A stretch of DNA of 64,000 nt from an uncultured Olleya sp. Its GTDB lineage: Bacteria; Bacteroidota; Bacteroidia; Flavobacteriales; Flavobacteriaceae. A program made the translations under genes and the position numbers. Positions 53,630-62,451 of the stretch are shown one piece after another. How positions within the stretch are numbered: the first letter of the stretch is position 1; each line of letters opens with the position of its first letter. A model generated the notes under the pieces. It had not been told where the DNA came from, ran no database searches, and was given only the letters and a program-made list of their open reading frames with translations. Location of the stretch: contig CANNFD010000001.1 of assembly GCA_947503885.1 (NCBI GenBank), forward strand, positions 186,001 through 250,000. The letters run 5' to 3'.

Positions 53630-53650
53630 TTTAGAGATTAATTAATTAAA
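53630..53650 (+). promoter_or_regulatory. Leader element TTTAGAG-N-TAATTAATTAAA, copy 2
   Basis: TTTAGAGATTAATTAATTAA precedes the TonB-dependent receptor start and nearly matches 38042-38063. TTTG lies 19 nt before TAGAG, so this may be a shared promoter and leader type. Confidence 0.4.
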
Positions 53651-53660
53651 CCAATTAAAT

Positions 53661-56534
53661 ATGAAAAAACTAAAATTATTATTCTTGCTACTTCTTTCCG
53701 TAGCATTTGCTAATGCACAAAACAATGTTTCCGGAACAGTTTCTGGGGATGATGGTTTTGGCATACCAACAGTCAACGTAACAGAAAAAGGAACAAGTAA
53801 CGGAACAACAACAGATTTTGATGGGAATTATTCTTTAAATGTTTCTGAAAATGCAATTATTGTATTTAGTTATGTTGGATATGAAACTAAAGAAATTAAT
53901 GTAGGAAGTAAATCTATAATTAATGTTACCTTATCTAGTGGAGAAGCTTTAGATGAAGTTGTTTTAATTGGATCTAGAAATCCAAACCGAACAGCTACTA
54001 ATACAGCAGTAGCTGTAGACGTAATTGACGTCACGGAATTAGTAACCAAAGGACCGCAAGTAAATTTAAATCAAATTTTAAATTTTGTTGCTCCGTCATT
54101 TACATCAAATACTCAAACTATTTCTGATGGAACAGACCATATAGACCCAGCTTCTTTGAGAGGTTTAGGACCAGATCAAGTTTTAGTATTAATTAACGGA
54201 AAAAGACGACATACCTCTTCTTTAATAAATGTCAATGGTACATTTGGTAGAGGAAGCGTTGGTACAGATTTAAACTCTATCCCATCTGCATCAATTAAAA
54301 GATTAGAAGTATTACGTGACGGTGCAGCTGCACAATATGGAAGTGATGCAATAGCTGGTGTTATTAACATTGTATTAAATGATAGTACTAACGAGTTAAA
54401 CTTTAATATAACCACTGGTGCCAATAGTAGTAAAAATGCGAATGGACAAACGGGTGGTATAGATGGAGAAACCATTAATGTAAGTGCCAACTACGGTTTA
54501 GATATTGGCGAAAAGGGAGGTTTTATAAACTTTACGGGAGACTTTGATTATAGAGAAGATTACAATCGAATGAAAGAATGGGAAGGAGATGTTTTCAACC
54601 TTTACAATACAGTAGAACGTTTTGCAAATGCAGATGGCTACCCATTAGCTAATTTATTAGATGATGATGTTAACGATGTTATCAACTATGCAAACCAAGC
54701 AGGAATTGATCTTATGGGGGCAACAACTAAACCAGAATTACAAGCTGTATTAATTGCCGATAATACAAATGCAGAACTTGCAGCTAGAGGTTTAGAGCGT
54801 AAAGATTTTAATATGAGAGTGGGTCAATCTGCACTTCGTGGAGGACGTTTTTTTGCTAATATGTCAATACCTTTAGACGATAACGGAACAAAATTATACT
54901 CATTTGCTGGATTAAGCTCTAGAACTGGTAACTCGGCAGGTTTTTACAGACTACCTAATCAAAGTAGAACCTATACTCCTGCTTATATAAATGGATTTTT
55001 ACCTGAAATAAACTCTAACATTAAAGACCAATCTATTTCTGTTGGAATTAAAGGAAAAGTAAACGACTGGAATGTTGACTTTTCAAATACCTATGGTAAA
55101 AACGCATTTTTATATACTATTAGTAACACTTTTAATGCGTCTTTACAAAACGCATCACCAACCACTTTTGATGCTGGAGGTTTTAATTTTGCACAAAATA
55201 CGGTCAACTTAGATATTAATCGTTTTTATGATGATCATTTTGAAGGATTGAATGTTGCTTTTGGAGCTGAATATCGTCAAGAAAATTATCAAATTACAGC
55301 AGGTGAAGAAGAGTCTTACACACAATACACAGCTGCAGGAGAAGCTATTACTTTATCTACACAAAATCCTTCTGAAGACTTTTTTGGTAACAGTCGTCCT
55401 GGTGGTTCGCAAGTTTTTCCTGGTTTTAGTCCAAATAACGAATTATCAAGAGGAAGAAGTAGTGTTGCTGGGTATTTAGATTTGGAAGCAGATATAACTG
55501 ATCGTTTTTTACTGAATTTTGCTACAAGATTTGAAAATTATTCTGATTTTGGTTCTACACTAAATTTTAAACTAGCTTCACGTTATAAAGCAACTGAAAA
55601 CTTAAACATAAGAGCTGCTTTTAACACTGGATTTAGAGCGCCATCGTTGCACCAACTTTATTTCAACTCGACAGCTACTATATTTGACCAAAACGGAAAC
55701 CCACAGGACGTTGGTACTTTTGCTAATGACAGTAGAGCTGCTAAATTATTAGGTATCCCAGAATTAAAAGAAGAAACTTCAAGAAGTATTAGCTTAGGAT
55801 TTACTAATAAATTTCCAGAAGCAAATATAACACTTACTGTTGATGGTTATTTTGTAGCTATTGATGACAGAGTTGTTTATACAGGACAGTTTTCAGGACC
55901 TGGAACCGGAACAGAACTTGACAATCTTTTATCTCAGGCTAATGCATCTGCAGCTTCATTTTTTGCAAATGCTATTAATACAGAGTCTAAAGGCTTAGAT
56001 ATTGTAGTAACACATAAAACAAACCTAAATGAGAACATGACTTTAAAGTCTGATTTATCTGCTACTTTATCTAAAACAAAACAAGTTGGAGCTATTAAAG
56101 CTTCACAAGTATTAGAGGATGCTGGATTAATCGATACTTATTTTCCAGAAGATAGTAGAGTGTATTTAGAAGAAGCTGTACCTAGAACTAAATTTAATTT
56201 ATCTAATACCCTAAGCACAGATAAGTTTAATATCTTTTTAAGAAATGTTTATTTTGGAGAAGTAACCGAAGCAACAACTAACATAGACAGACAACAAGTT
56301 TTTGGTACAAAACTAGTAACCGACTTGACTTTTGGTTATAACATGTCAGAAACAACTACAATAACTATAGGAGCAAATAACCTTTTAGATGTATATCCTG
56401 ATCGTGCAAGTCAATCTTTATCAGATGGTGGTAATAACAGAAGTGATGGTAGATTTGATTGGTCTAGAAGAGCTCAACAATTCGGAATTGGAGGTCGTTT
56501 TATTTTTGCTAGATTAAGTTTTAAAATAAAATAA
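53661..56534 (+). CDS. TonB-dependent outer-membrane receptor
   Basis: A 957-residue outer-membrane transporter. Signal peptide [20 protein letters not shown] is followed by a CarboxypepD_reg-like domain (residues ~22-98: [36 protein letters not shown]), a short TonB-box-like segment ([13 protein letters not shown]), the plug ([43 protein letters not shown]) and a 22-strand-type barrel ending [11 protein letters not shown]. No SusD partner gene follows, so it is probably not a polysaccharide-utilisation locus. The substrate is unknown. Confidence 0.93.
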   Translation: MKKLKLLFLLLLSVAFANAQNNVSGTVSGDDGFGIPTVNVTEKGTSNGTTTDFDGNYSLNVSENAIIVFSYVGYETKEINVGSKSIINVTLSSGEALDEVVLIGSRNPNRTATNTAVAVDVIDVTELVTKGPQVNLNQILNFVAPSFTSNTQTISDGTDHIDPASLRGLGPDQVLVLINGKRRHTSSLINVNGTFGRGSVGTDLNSIPSASIKRLEVLRDGAAAQYGSDAIAGVINIVLNDSTNELNFNITTGANSSKNANGQTGGIDGETINVSANYGLDIGEKGGFINFTGDFDYREDYNRMKEWEGDVFNLYNTVERFANADGYPLANLLDDDVNDVINYANQAGIDLMGATTKPELQAVLIADNTNAELAARGLERKDFNMRVGQSALRGGRFFANMSIPLDDNGTKLYSFAGLSSRTGNSAGFYRLPNQSRTYTPAYINGFLPEINSNIKDQSISVGIKGKVNDWNVDFSNTYGKNAFLYTISNTFNASLQNASPTTFDAGGFNFAQNTVNLDINRFYDDHFEGLNVAFGAEYRQENYQITAGEEESYTQYTAAGEAITLSTQNPSEDFFGNSRPGGSQVFPGFSPNNELSRGRSSVAGYLDLEADITDRFLLNFATRFENYSDFGSTLNFKLASRYKATENLNIRAAFNTGFRAPSLHQLYFNSTATIFDQNGNPQDVGTFANDSRAAKLLGIPELKEETSRSISLGFTNKFPEANITLTVDGYFVAIDDRVVYTGQFSGPGTGTELDNLLSQANASAASFFANAINTESKGLDIVVTHKTNLNENMTLKSDLSATLSKTKQVGAIKASQVLEDAGLIDTYFPEDSRVYLEEAVPRTKFNLSNTLSTDKFNIFLRNVYFGEVTEATTNIDRQQVFGTKLVTDLTFGYNMSETTTITIGANNLLDVYPDRASQSLSDGGNNRSDGRFDWSRRAQQFGIGGRFIFARLSFKIK

Positions 56535-56552
56535 TTATTAAATAATTAATCA

Positions 56553-56589
56553 AAAAAAATCCTGAGTTTTAAAACTCAGGATTTTTTTT
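56553..56589. terminator. Bidirectional intrinsic terminator
   Basis: AAATCCTGAGTTTT pairs with AAAACTCAGGATTT and is followed by a T run. It lies between the receptor gene and the convergent ferredoxin gene. Confidence 0.88.
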
Positions 56590-56599
56590 GTTTTTATGA

Positions 56600-56953
56600 T
56601 TATCCATCAGGATGCATAAATTTTTGCTTTCCTAATAAAGTTTCTTGACTTTCTACATGATCATCATCAGGTACACAACAATCTACAGGACACACCGCAG
56701 CACATTGTGGCTCTTCATGAAAACCAACACATTCTGTACACTTATCAGGTACGATGTAATAAATCTCATCACTAATAGGTTCTTGCGCTTCGTCTGCATC
56801 AACTTCCTTACCGTCAGTTAAAACTAATTTACCGTTTAAACTCGTCCCGTCCTTATATCTCCAATCGTCAGCACCTTCATAAATAGCGGTATTTGGGCAT
56901 TCAGGCTCACAAGCTCCACAGTTAATACATTCGTCTGTTATAATAATTGCCAT
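56600..56953 (-). CDS. 4Fe-4S dicluster ferredoxin
   Basis: A 117-residue electron carrier with two cluster motifs: [18 protein letters not shown] (CxxCxxCxxxCP) and [22 protein letters not shown], where the longer spacing within the second motif is typical of YfhL/Fdx-type dicluster ferredoxins. It is cytoplasmic. It is divergent from the LuxC-like reductase gene, with only ~78 bases to the chosen start. The redox partner is not identifiable. Confidence 0.94.
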   Translation of the reverse strand: MAIIITDECINCGACEPECPNTAIYEGADDWRYKDGTSLNGKLVLTDGKEVDADEAQEPISDEIYYIVPDKCTECVGFHEEPQCAAVCPVDCCVPDDDHVESQETLLGKQKFMHPDG

Positions 56954-57031
56954 AGCGTATTTTTAATCTTTTTTGTTTACTTAACTTTGTGGTGCAAAAA
57001 TAAAGCCAAAAAAGGTGTTATACAAATAATA

Positions 57032-58093
57032 ATGAGTAACAAAAATTACATTACGGAAGCTTTTATCGAATTAGGACGTTTTATTAGTCAATTTACTACT
57101 GAAAGCATTGAAAAAAAAGAAAACATACTACATAACGATTTGTTTTTTGATGGATTTAACCATCAGATTAAATTAGCTAAAGAACATAATGGTTGGTTTA
57201 CAAAACAAAATATACAATTTTCTTTGGAAGGTTGGAGTAAACAATTAACTAAAAATAAATTAGAACAATGGTTAAGCAATTATACTATTGAAAATAAAAA
57301 CCCAAAAACTGTCGCTATTATTATGGCAGGAAATATTCCGTTAGTTGGGTTTCATGATTTTTTATGTGTACTGCTTACAGGTCATGCTGTTTTAGTTAAA
57401 CAGTCGACTAACGATAAACATCTATTACCTTATTTAGCAAAATATTTAGAGCATGTAGCACCTAAATTAAAAGGAAAAATAATATTTACTGAAGATAAAT
57501 TAGAAAATTTTGATGCAGTAATAGCTACTGGAAGTAATAATACAGCGCGCTATTTTGAATATTATTTTAAAAACAAACCGTCAATAATTAGAAAAAACAG
57601 AAACTCTGCTGCCATACTTACTGGTCAAGAAACAACAGAGCAATTAGATGCATTATCCGAAGACATTTTTAGATATTATGGCTTAGGGTGCAGAAACGTT
57701 TCAAAATTATTTTTACCTAGAAATTATAATTTTGATGCTTTTTTTAACGCTATGTATAAATGGAATCCAATTATTAACGAAGCAAAATATGCTAATAATT
57801 ACGATTACAATAAAGCTGTGTATATAATGAGCGAGTTTGATATGCTAGAAAATGGGTTTTTAATGATTAAAGAAGACCAAAGCTACGCATCTCCTATTGC
57901 AACAGTATTTTACGAGTATTACGACTCTACAGAAGCGCTAAAACAAAAAATAGAATTAGATAAAGAACTAATCCAATGTGTGGTTGCTAATAATTTTAGC
58001 GAATCAGAAGTTCCTTTTGGCAAAACACAAAAACCAGAACTTTATGATTACGCTGACAATGTGGACACTATTGCATTTTTGTTAAAAATATAG
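57032..58093 (+). CDS. LuxC-like acyl-CoA reductase
   Basis: A 353-residue protein of the LuxC/acyl-CoA reductase group within the aldehyde dehydrogenase superfamily. I start at ATG (MSNKNYITEAFIELGRF), 15 codons inside the track's TTG frame. Recognisable blocks are VAIIMAGNIPLVGFHDFLCVLLTGHAVLVKQS (nucleotide-binding) and YYGLGCRNVSKLFLP with the likely catalytic Cys. It may reduce acyl-CoA or acyl-ACP to aldehyde, but the true substrate in flavobacteria is unknown. It lies between the divergent ferredoxin and serC. Confidence 0.8.
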   Translation: MSNKNYITEAFIELGRFISQFTTESIEKKENILHNDLFFDGFNHQIKLAKEHNGWFTKQNIQFSLEGWSKQLTKNKLEQWLSNYTIENKNPKTVAIIMAGNIPLVGFHDFLCVLLTGHAVLVKQSTNDKHLLPYLAKYLEHVAPKLKGKIIFTEDKLENFDAVIATGSNNTARYFEYYFKNKPSIIRKNRNSAAILTGQETTEQLDALSEDIFRYYGLGCRNVSKLFLPRNYNFDAFFNAMYKWNPIINEAKYANNYDYNKAVYIMSEFDMLENGFLMIKEDQSYASPIATVFYEYYDSTEALKQKIELDKELIQCVVANNFSESEVPFGKTQKPELYDYADNVDTIAFLLKI

Positions 58094-58199
58094 TTGATAA
58101 ATTATTATATTCTTAACTTAATTTAAATCAATAATTAGCACCTTTGTCAACCAATAAAAAAGATAAATTCTGTATTAACAGAAAACAAAATTTGTAACC

Positions 58200-59261
58200 A
58201 TGCAAAGACATAATTTTAGCGCAGGACCTTGCGTATTACCTAAAGAAGTATTACAAAAAGCATCAGAAGCCTTATTAGATTTTGATAACGGTTTATCTCT
58301 AGTAGAGATTTCTCATAGAAGTAAATCCTTTGTTGATATTATGGAGCAAGCTAGAGCCTTAGCTTTAGAGTTGTTAGGTTTAGAAGGTAAAGGCTACAAA
58401 GCATTATTTTTACAAGGGGGTTCAAGCCTACAGTTTTTAATGGTGGCTCAAAATCTTTTAGAAAAAAAAGCTGCTTATTTAAATACTGGTACTTGGGCTG
58501 ATAAAGCTATAAAAGAAGCTAAGATATATGGTGACATTTTAGAAGTTGCTTCATCAAAAGCTGCTAACTATAATTATATTCCTAAAGGATATGAAATCCC
58601 AGAAGACTATGATTATTTTCATTGTACATCTAACAACACCATTTTTGGAACTCAAATAAAAAAATTCCCTAAATCGCCAATACCAATGGTATGCGATATG
58701 AGTAGTGATATTTTTTCACGCACTTTAGACTATTCACAATTTGATTTAATTTATGCTGGAGCTCAAAAAAACATTGGACCAGCAGGTACTACATTAGTTA
58801 TTGTTAAAGAGGACATACTGGATAAAGTATCACGTAAAATTCCTTCAATGTTAGACTACAAGGCACATATTGACAAAAGTAGTATGTTTAATACACCACC
58901 TGTTTTCGCTGTTTACACATCAATGTTAACAATGCAATGGTTAAAAGACTTAGGTGGTATTGCTGCTATCGAAAAAGAAAATGATAAAAAATCTCGATTA
59001 ATGTATTCTGAAATTGACTTAAACCCATTATTTAAAGGGTTTGCTGCAAAAGAAGATCGTTCTGACATGAATGCAACATTTACACTATTAAATGATGACT
59101 TAAAAGAAACATTTGATACCATGTGGAAAGAAGCAGGAATTAATGGATTAGATGGTCACAGAAGTGTTGGAGGTTACAGAGCAAGTATGTATAATGCCTT
59201 ATCATTAGATAGCGTTAAAGCACTTGTTGAAGTAATGAGTGAATTAGAAAGTAAAGCATAA
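58200..59261 (+). CDS. serC: Phosphoserine aminotransferase
   Basis: PLP enzyme converting 3-phosphohydroxypyruvate and glutamate into phosphoserine in serine synthesis (and the pyridoxal pathway). It starts HNFSAGPCVLPKEVL. LFLQGGSSLQFLMVAQNLL is conserved, and the PLP lysine lies in IYAGAQKNIGPAGTTLVI. The C-terminus has GHRSVGGYRASMYNALS. Length 353 is normal. It is 11 bases upstream of serA, so the first two serine steps form an operon. Confidence 0.96.
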   Translation: MQRHNFSAGPCVLPKEVLQKASEALLDFDNGLSLVEISHRSKSFVDIMEQARALALELLGLEGKGYKALFLQGGSSLQFLMVAQNLLEKKAAYLNTGTWADKAIKEAKIYGDILEVASSKAANYNYIPKGYEIPEDYDYFHCTSNNTIFGTQIKKFPKSPIPMVCDMSSDIFSRTLDYSQFDLIYAGAQKNIGPAGTTLVIVKEDILDKVSRKIPSMLDYKAHIDKSSMFNTPPVFAVYTSMLTMQWLKDLGGIAAIEKENDKKSRLMYSEIDLNPLFKGFAAKEDRSDMNATFTLLNDDLKETFDTMWKEAGINGLDGHRSVGGYRASMYNALSLDSVKALVEVMSELESKA

Positions 59262-59272
59262 AAAATATTAAA

Positions 59273-60229
59273 ATGAAAATATTAGCAAACGACGGAATCT
59301 CACAAAGTGGAATTGACGCTTTAACTGCTGCAGGATTTGAAGTTATTACAACTACAGTAGCACAAGAACAATTAATAAACTTTATTAATGATAAAGACAT
59401 CTCTGTTTTATTAGTAAGAAGTGCAACTACCGCAAGAAAAGACTTAATTGATGCTTGTCCAAACCTAAAAGTAATTGGACGTGGTGGTGTCGGTATGGAT
59501 AATATAGATGTGGACTACGCTAAACAAAAGGGTATACATGTTATTAATACGCCTGCTGCTTCATCACAATCTGTAGCAGAGCTTGTTTTTGCTCACCTTT
59601 ATGGTGGGGTTAGATTTTTGCACGATGCTAACCGTAATATGCCATTAGATGGTGATTCTCAATTTAAAAAGTTGAAGAAAAACTACGCAAAAGGTGTTGA
59701 GCTAAGAGGAAAAACATTGGGTATAATAGGTTTTGGTCGTATTGGTCAGGAAGTTGCTAAAATAGGTTTAGGTGTTGGAATGAAAGTTATTGCAGCAGAT
59801 AAATTTATCGATGCTGCAGAGGTCAGTGTTGATTTTTTTGACGGACAATCTGTTAAATTCAATATTAAAACCGAAGCTATGGAAGACGTTTTAAAACAAT
59901 CAGACTTTGTTACTTTACACGTACCTGCCCAAAAAGACTACATTATTGATAAACCAGAATTTGATTTAATGAAAAACGGATCTGCTATCATAAACGCTGC
60001 TCGTGGTGGTGTTGTTAATGAAGTAGAATTAGTTAAAGCTTTAGAAAACGGTAAGTTAGCATTTGCAGGTTTAGACACTTTTCAAGACGAACCTACCCCA
60101 GCAGTGCAATTATTAATGAATGGAAGAATATCACTAACACCTCACATTGGTGCTGCAACTAACGAAGCACAAGATAGAATTGGTACCGAATTAGCTACAC
60201 AGATTAAAAAACTGCTTTTAGTCGACTAA
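59273..60229 (+). CDS. serA: D-3-phosphoglycerate dehydrogenase (short form)
   Basis: First step of serine synthesis. The NAD-binding motif is LGIIGFGRIGQEVAKIGLG; catalytic residues are the Arg of INAARGGVVNE, a downstream Glu (FQDEP) and the His of LTPHIGAATNEAQ. At 318 residues it lacks the C-terminal ACT domain of long SerA, so serine feedback through that domain is not expected. Co-transcribed with serC. Confidence 0.94.
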   Translation: MKILANDGISQSGIDALTAAGFEVITTTVAQEQLINFINDKDISVLLVRSATTARKDLIDACPNLKVIGRGGVGMDNIDVDYAKQKGIHVINTPAASSQSVAELVFAHLYGGVRFLHDANRNMPLDGDSQFKKLKKNYAKGVELRGKTLGIIGFGRIGQEVAKIGLGVGMKVIAADKFIDAAEVSVDFFDGQSVKFNIKTEAMEDVLKQSDFVTLHVPAQKDYIIDKPEFDLMKNGSAIINAARGGVVNEVELVKALENGKLAFAGLDTFQDEPTPAVQLLMNGRISLTPHIGAATNEAQDRIGTELATQIKKLLLVD

Positions 60230-60271
60230 AACACTCCGTTAATCGGTAAATAATTTAATATAGTATTTATA

Positions 60272-60304
60272 AAAAGTCACATTGTCCAAATGTGGCTTTT
60301 TTTT
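60272..60304 (+). terminator. Intrinsic terminator of serCA
   Basis: AAGTCACATT pairs with AATGTGGCTT (one G-U), followed by eight T residues, about 45 nt after the serA stop. Confidence 0.85.
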
Positions 60305-60350
60305 GTACTTTTAAAGTATCAATATTAATAACAATTAATTTATATATATA

Positions 60351-60998
60351 ATGGCAGGAATTTTAGACTTACTAAACTCAGATTTAGGAAAAACAATAAT
60401 TAGTGGTGTATCAGGATCTACAGGTACAGACCAAGACAGAACAGGTAGCGTTTTAACTATGGCTTTACCAGTGTTAATGAAAGCTATGGAGCGTAATGCT
60501 TCAACACCAGAAGGTGCAGAAGGGCTTTTAGGAGCAATTAAAGGTAAGCACGATGGAAGTATTTTAGATAATTTAGGTGACCTTTTTGGAGGTGGCGTAA
60601 ATGATGAAGTTGTTAATGATGGTGATAAAATACTTGGTCATGTTTTAGGCTCTAAAAGAGACGGAGTACAACAAGTTATTGGTCAAAAATCTGGTTTAGA
60701 TGCTGGATCAGTAGGTAATATTTTAAAAGTAGCTGCACCAATACTAATGGGTGTTTTAGGTAAACAAGCAAACCAAAACAATGTAAGCTCAACTAACGAC
60801 CTAGGTGGGTTATTAGGTGGATTATTAGGTGGTAATGACTCTAAAAACGAACAAAGCTTTTTAGAAAAAATATTAGATGCTGATGGTGACGGTAGCGTAA
60901 TAGATGATGTTGCAGGAATGCTTTTAGGAGGTGCTGATAAAGGTGGTTCTAAAAAAGGAGGACTTGCTGGTTTATTAGGCGGACTTTTCGGAAAATAA
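60351..60998 (+). CDS. DUF937 protein
   Basis: A 215-residue protein of the DUF937/YidB type. Two helical repeats (AGILDLLNSDLGKTIISGVSG and IGQKSGLDAGSVGNILKVAAPILMGVLGKQA) are each followed by a Gly-rich stretch; the C-terminus is made of LLGGLLGG-like elements and an acidic DADGDGSVIDDVAGML segment that resembles a calcium-binding loop. Relatives are small helical proteins of unknown role, some implicated in biofilm or stress. It is flanked by terminators on both sides, so it is a single-gene unit. Confidence 0.85.
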   Translation: MAGILDLLNSDLGKTIISGVSGSTGTDQDRTGSVLTMALPVLMKAMERNASTPEGAEGLLGAIKGKHDGSILDNLGDLFGGGVNDEVVNDGDKILGHVLGSKRDGVQQVIGQKSGLDAGSVGNILKVAAPILMGVLGKQANQNNVSSTNDLGGLLGGLLGGNDSKNEQSFLEKILDADGDGSVIDDVAGMLLGGADKGGSKKGGLAGLLGGLFGK

Positions 60999-61015
60999 TA
61001 TTCCTAATTTATAAT

Positions 61016-61049
61016 AAAAAAAGCCAAACTTAAGTTTGGCTTTTTTTTT
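61016..61049 (+). terminator. Intrinsic terminator of the DUF937 gene
   Basis: AAGCCAAACTT and AAGTTTGGCTT form a perfect palindrome, with a T run after and an A run before. Confidence 0.88.
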
Positions 61050-61097
61050 GTGGGTATAACTAACAATATATTTTGTATTTTTATTAAAATATTGGTT

Positions 61098-61529
61098 ATG
61101 AAAAATTTACTTTTAATTGCAGTGTTGCTAACTATCGCTTTTAGTTGTGGATCAAACAAATCGATAATACAAAAAGACAAGTCTTTAGCCCAAAAAGGAG
61201 ATACTATTACAATATCTAGTAATCAAACTGAATATGATATAATAATTATTGAACCTCGATATAATACTTGGTTAAAAACGGTTGCAAAACCTGAAGGGTA
61301 TTTCACACAACAATACTTAGAAAACAAAAATAAATTTTATGTTTCAGAGTGGAATAGTCGTGTTTTACAACCCCAACGCTATAATTCTAATTTGTATGAA
61401 CTACAAATTGATTATAGATCAGACATAGATTATGGGTATGATGTCAATTACAAATTATACAATTACTTTATCTTTTTTCAAAACAGATATAATCAAAATC
61501 TTTTAGGTGGTCATGTTCCTCCTAATTAA
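61098..61529 (+). CDS. DUF6146 family lipoprotein
   Basis: The true start is the ATG at 61098 (MKNLLLIAVLLTIAFSC); the track's GTG start 16 codons upstream would hide the lipoprotein signal. The lipobox is IAFSC, giving a ~127-residue outer or inner membrane lipoprotein. Conserved features are IIEPRYNTWL, YLENKNKFYVSEWNSRVLQP and the YGYDVNYKLYNYFIFFQNRYNQ end, which match the flavobacterial DUF6146 family. Function unknown. It is followed 36 bases later by DUF6787. Confidence 0.82.
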   Translation: MKNLLLIAVLLTIAFSCGSNKSIIQKDKSLAQKGDTITISSNQTEYDIIIIEPRYNTWLKTVAKPEGYFTQQYLENKNKFYVSEWNSRVLQPQRYNSNLYELQIDYRSDIDYGYDVNYKLYNYFIFFQNRYNQNLLGGHVPPN

Positions 61530-61565
61530 AGGCATTTCTATATCTTTGCAAAGACAAAAATTGCA

Positions 61566-62057
61566 ATGGAAAAATTTAAAACACGTTGGGAAATCCAACA
61601 AAATTGGCAACTATTATTCCCTGTTTTAGGCTTTTTAGCACTAGCTTATTCTAGCTATAAGCTTGCTAATAAAATGATTGACAACAATATATTTTTAGTT
61701 ATAGCTTCAACTATAATATTAACTTCAGTCTTATTAAAATTCATTTTATTTCTATTTAAAAAATTAGAAAACAAATGGGAAGTTACCTATAGATGGGAGA
61801 TGATTCGCATTTTTATAGTATTTGCACTAACAGGAAGCTCTTCATTATTCATTGGAAAACCAATTATTTATTGGTTAGGTATTACTAAAGAAAACTTAAA
61901 TATTGTTGTCTATTGGATTTTATATATTATCATTGGACTTGTTTTTTATCAAATACTATTAGTAACTTTTGGCTGGTTAGCTGGCCAACATAAATTCTTT
62001 TGGGAATTTGAAAAAAAGATGATTAGACGTTTTGGTCTTGGTAAATTTGTAGATTAA
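61566..62057 (+). CDS. DUF6787 family membrane protein
   Basis: A 163-residue inner-membrane protein with four hydrophobic segments (LLFPVLGFLALAYSSYKLA, IFLVIASTIILTSVLLKFILFLF, IFIVFALTGSSSLFIGKPII, VVYWILYIIIGLVFYQILLV). Two similar amphipathic blocks, FKTRWEIQQNWQL and NKWEVTYRWEMI, frame the membrane parts. It matches DUF6787, of unknown function, usually next to DUF6146. A TATCTTTG -7-like element lies just upstream. The next gene starts directly after its stop. Confidence 0.75.
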   Translation: MEKFKTRWEIQQNWQLLFPVLGFLALAYSSYKLANKMIDNNIFLVIASTIILTSVLLKFILFLFKKLENKWEVTYRWEMIRIFIVFALTGSSSLFIGKPIIYWLGITKENLNIVVYWILYIIIGLVFYQILLVTFGWLAGQHKFFWEFEKKMIRRFGLGKFVD

Positions 62058-62387
62058 TTGAAACAACAACAACACATAGCCTTTAAAATTGCAGCAATAG
62101 TAGTACTATTAGCTGTCTTATTACCGTCTGCTGTACAGTTTACACACCTATTAGAGGACCACAAACATCAGGTTTGTACAGATAATTCTAGTACACACAT
62201 GCATGAAATTGATTTGGATTGCGAGTTTTATAAATTTCAAATCAACCCCGTGTTTTCTTTTAACACCAAAACGATAACATTTTTAAAAGCATTCAAAAAA
62301 CAATCCCTTATAGCGTCTCAATATCATTTTATTAGCGACTACCAAAAACTTGGTTTTGCGCTTCGTGGTCCACCACAATTAATATAA
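62058..62387 (+). CDS. Small exported His/Cys-containing protein
   Basis: A 109-residue protein. The first codon after the previous stop is TTG, and no ATG fits, so TTG is the likely start. A single N-terminal membrane helix or signal (IAFKIAAIVVLLAVLLPSAV) is followed by a short region dense in metal-type ligands: HLLEDHKHQVCTDNSSTHMH and a second Cys in DLDCEFYKF. It lies 64 bases upstream of a TonB-dependent receptor with a His-rich loop, so a role in periplasmic handling of a transition metal is a reasonable inference, not proof. Confidence 0.68.
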   Translation: MKQQQHIAFKIAAIVVLLAVLLPSAVQFTHLLEDHKHQVCTDNSSTHMHEIDLDCEFYKFQINPVFSFNTKTITFLKAFKKQSLIASQYHFISDYQKLGFALRGPPQLI

Positions 62388-62451
62388 CTCTTGTTTGTTT
62401 TCTTCGGAAAACCATTTTTTACGAACAAAAATTATATTAAACAATCATAAA

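Noticed and set aside
53434-53660. Riboswitch upstream of the large TonB receptor (for example cobalamin type)
   Set aside because: No cobalamin-box or other conserved aptamer motif is present in the short AT-rich leader.
55252-55479. 75-aa plus-strand ORF inside the TonB receptor
   Set aside because: It lies wholly within the receptor reading frame region in another frame and has a repetitive Leu/Lys composition.
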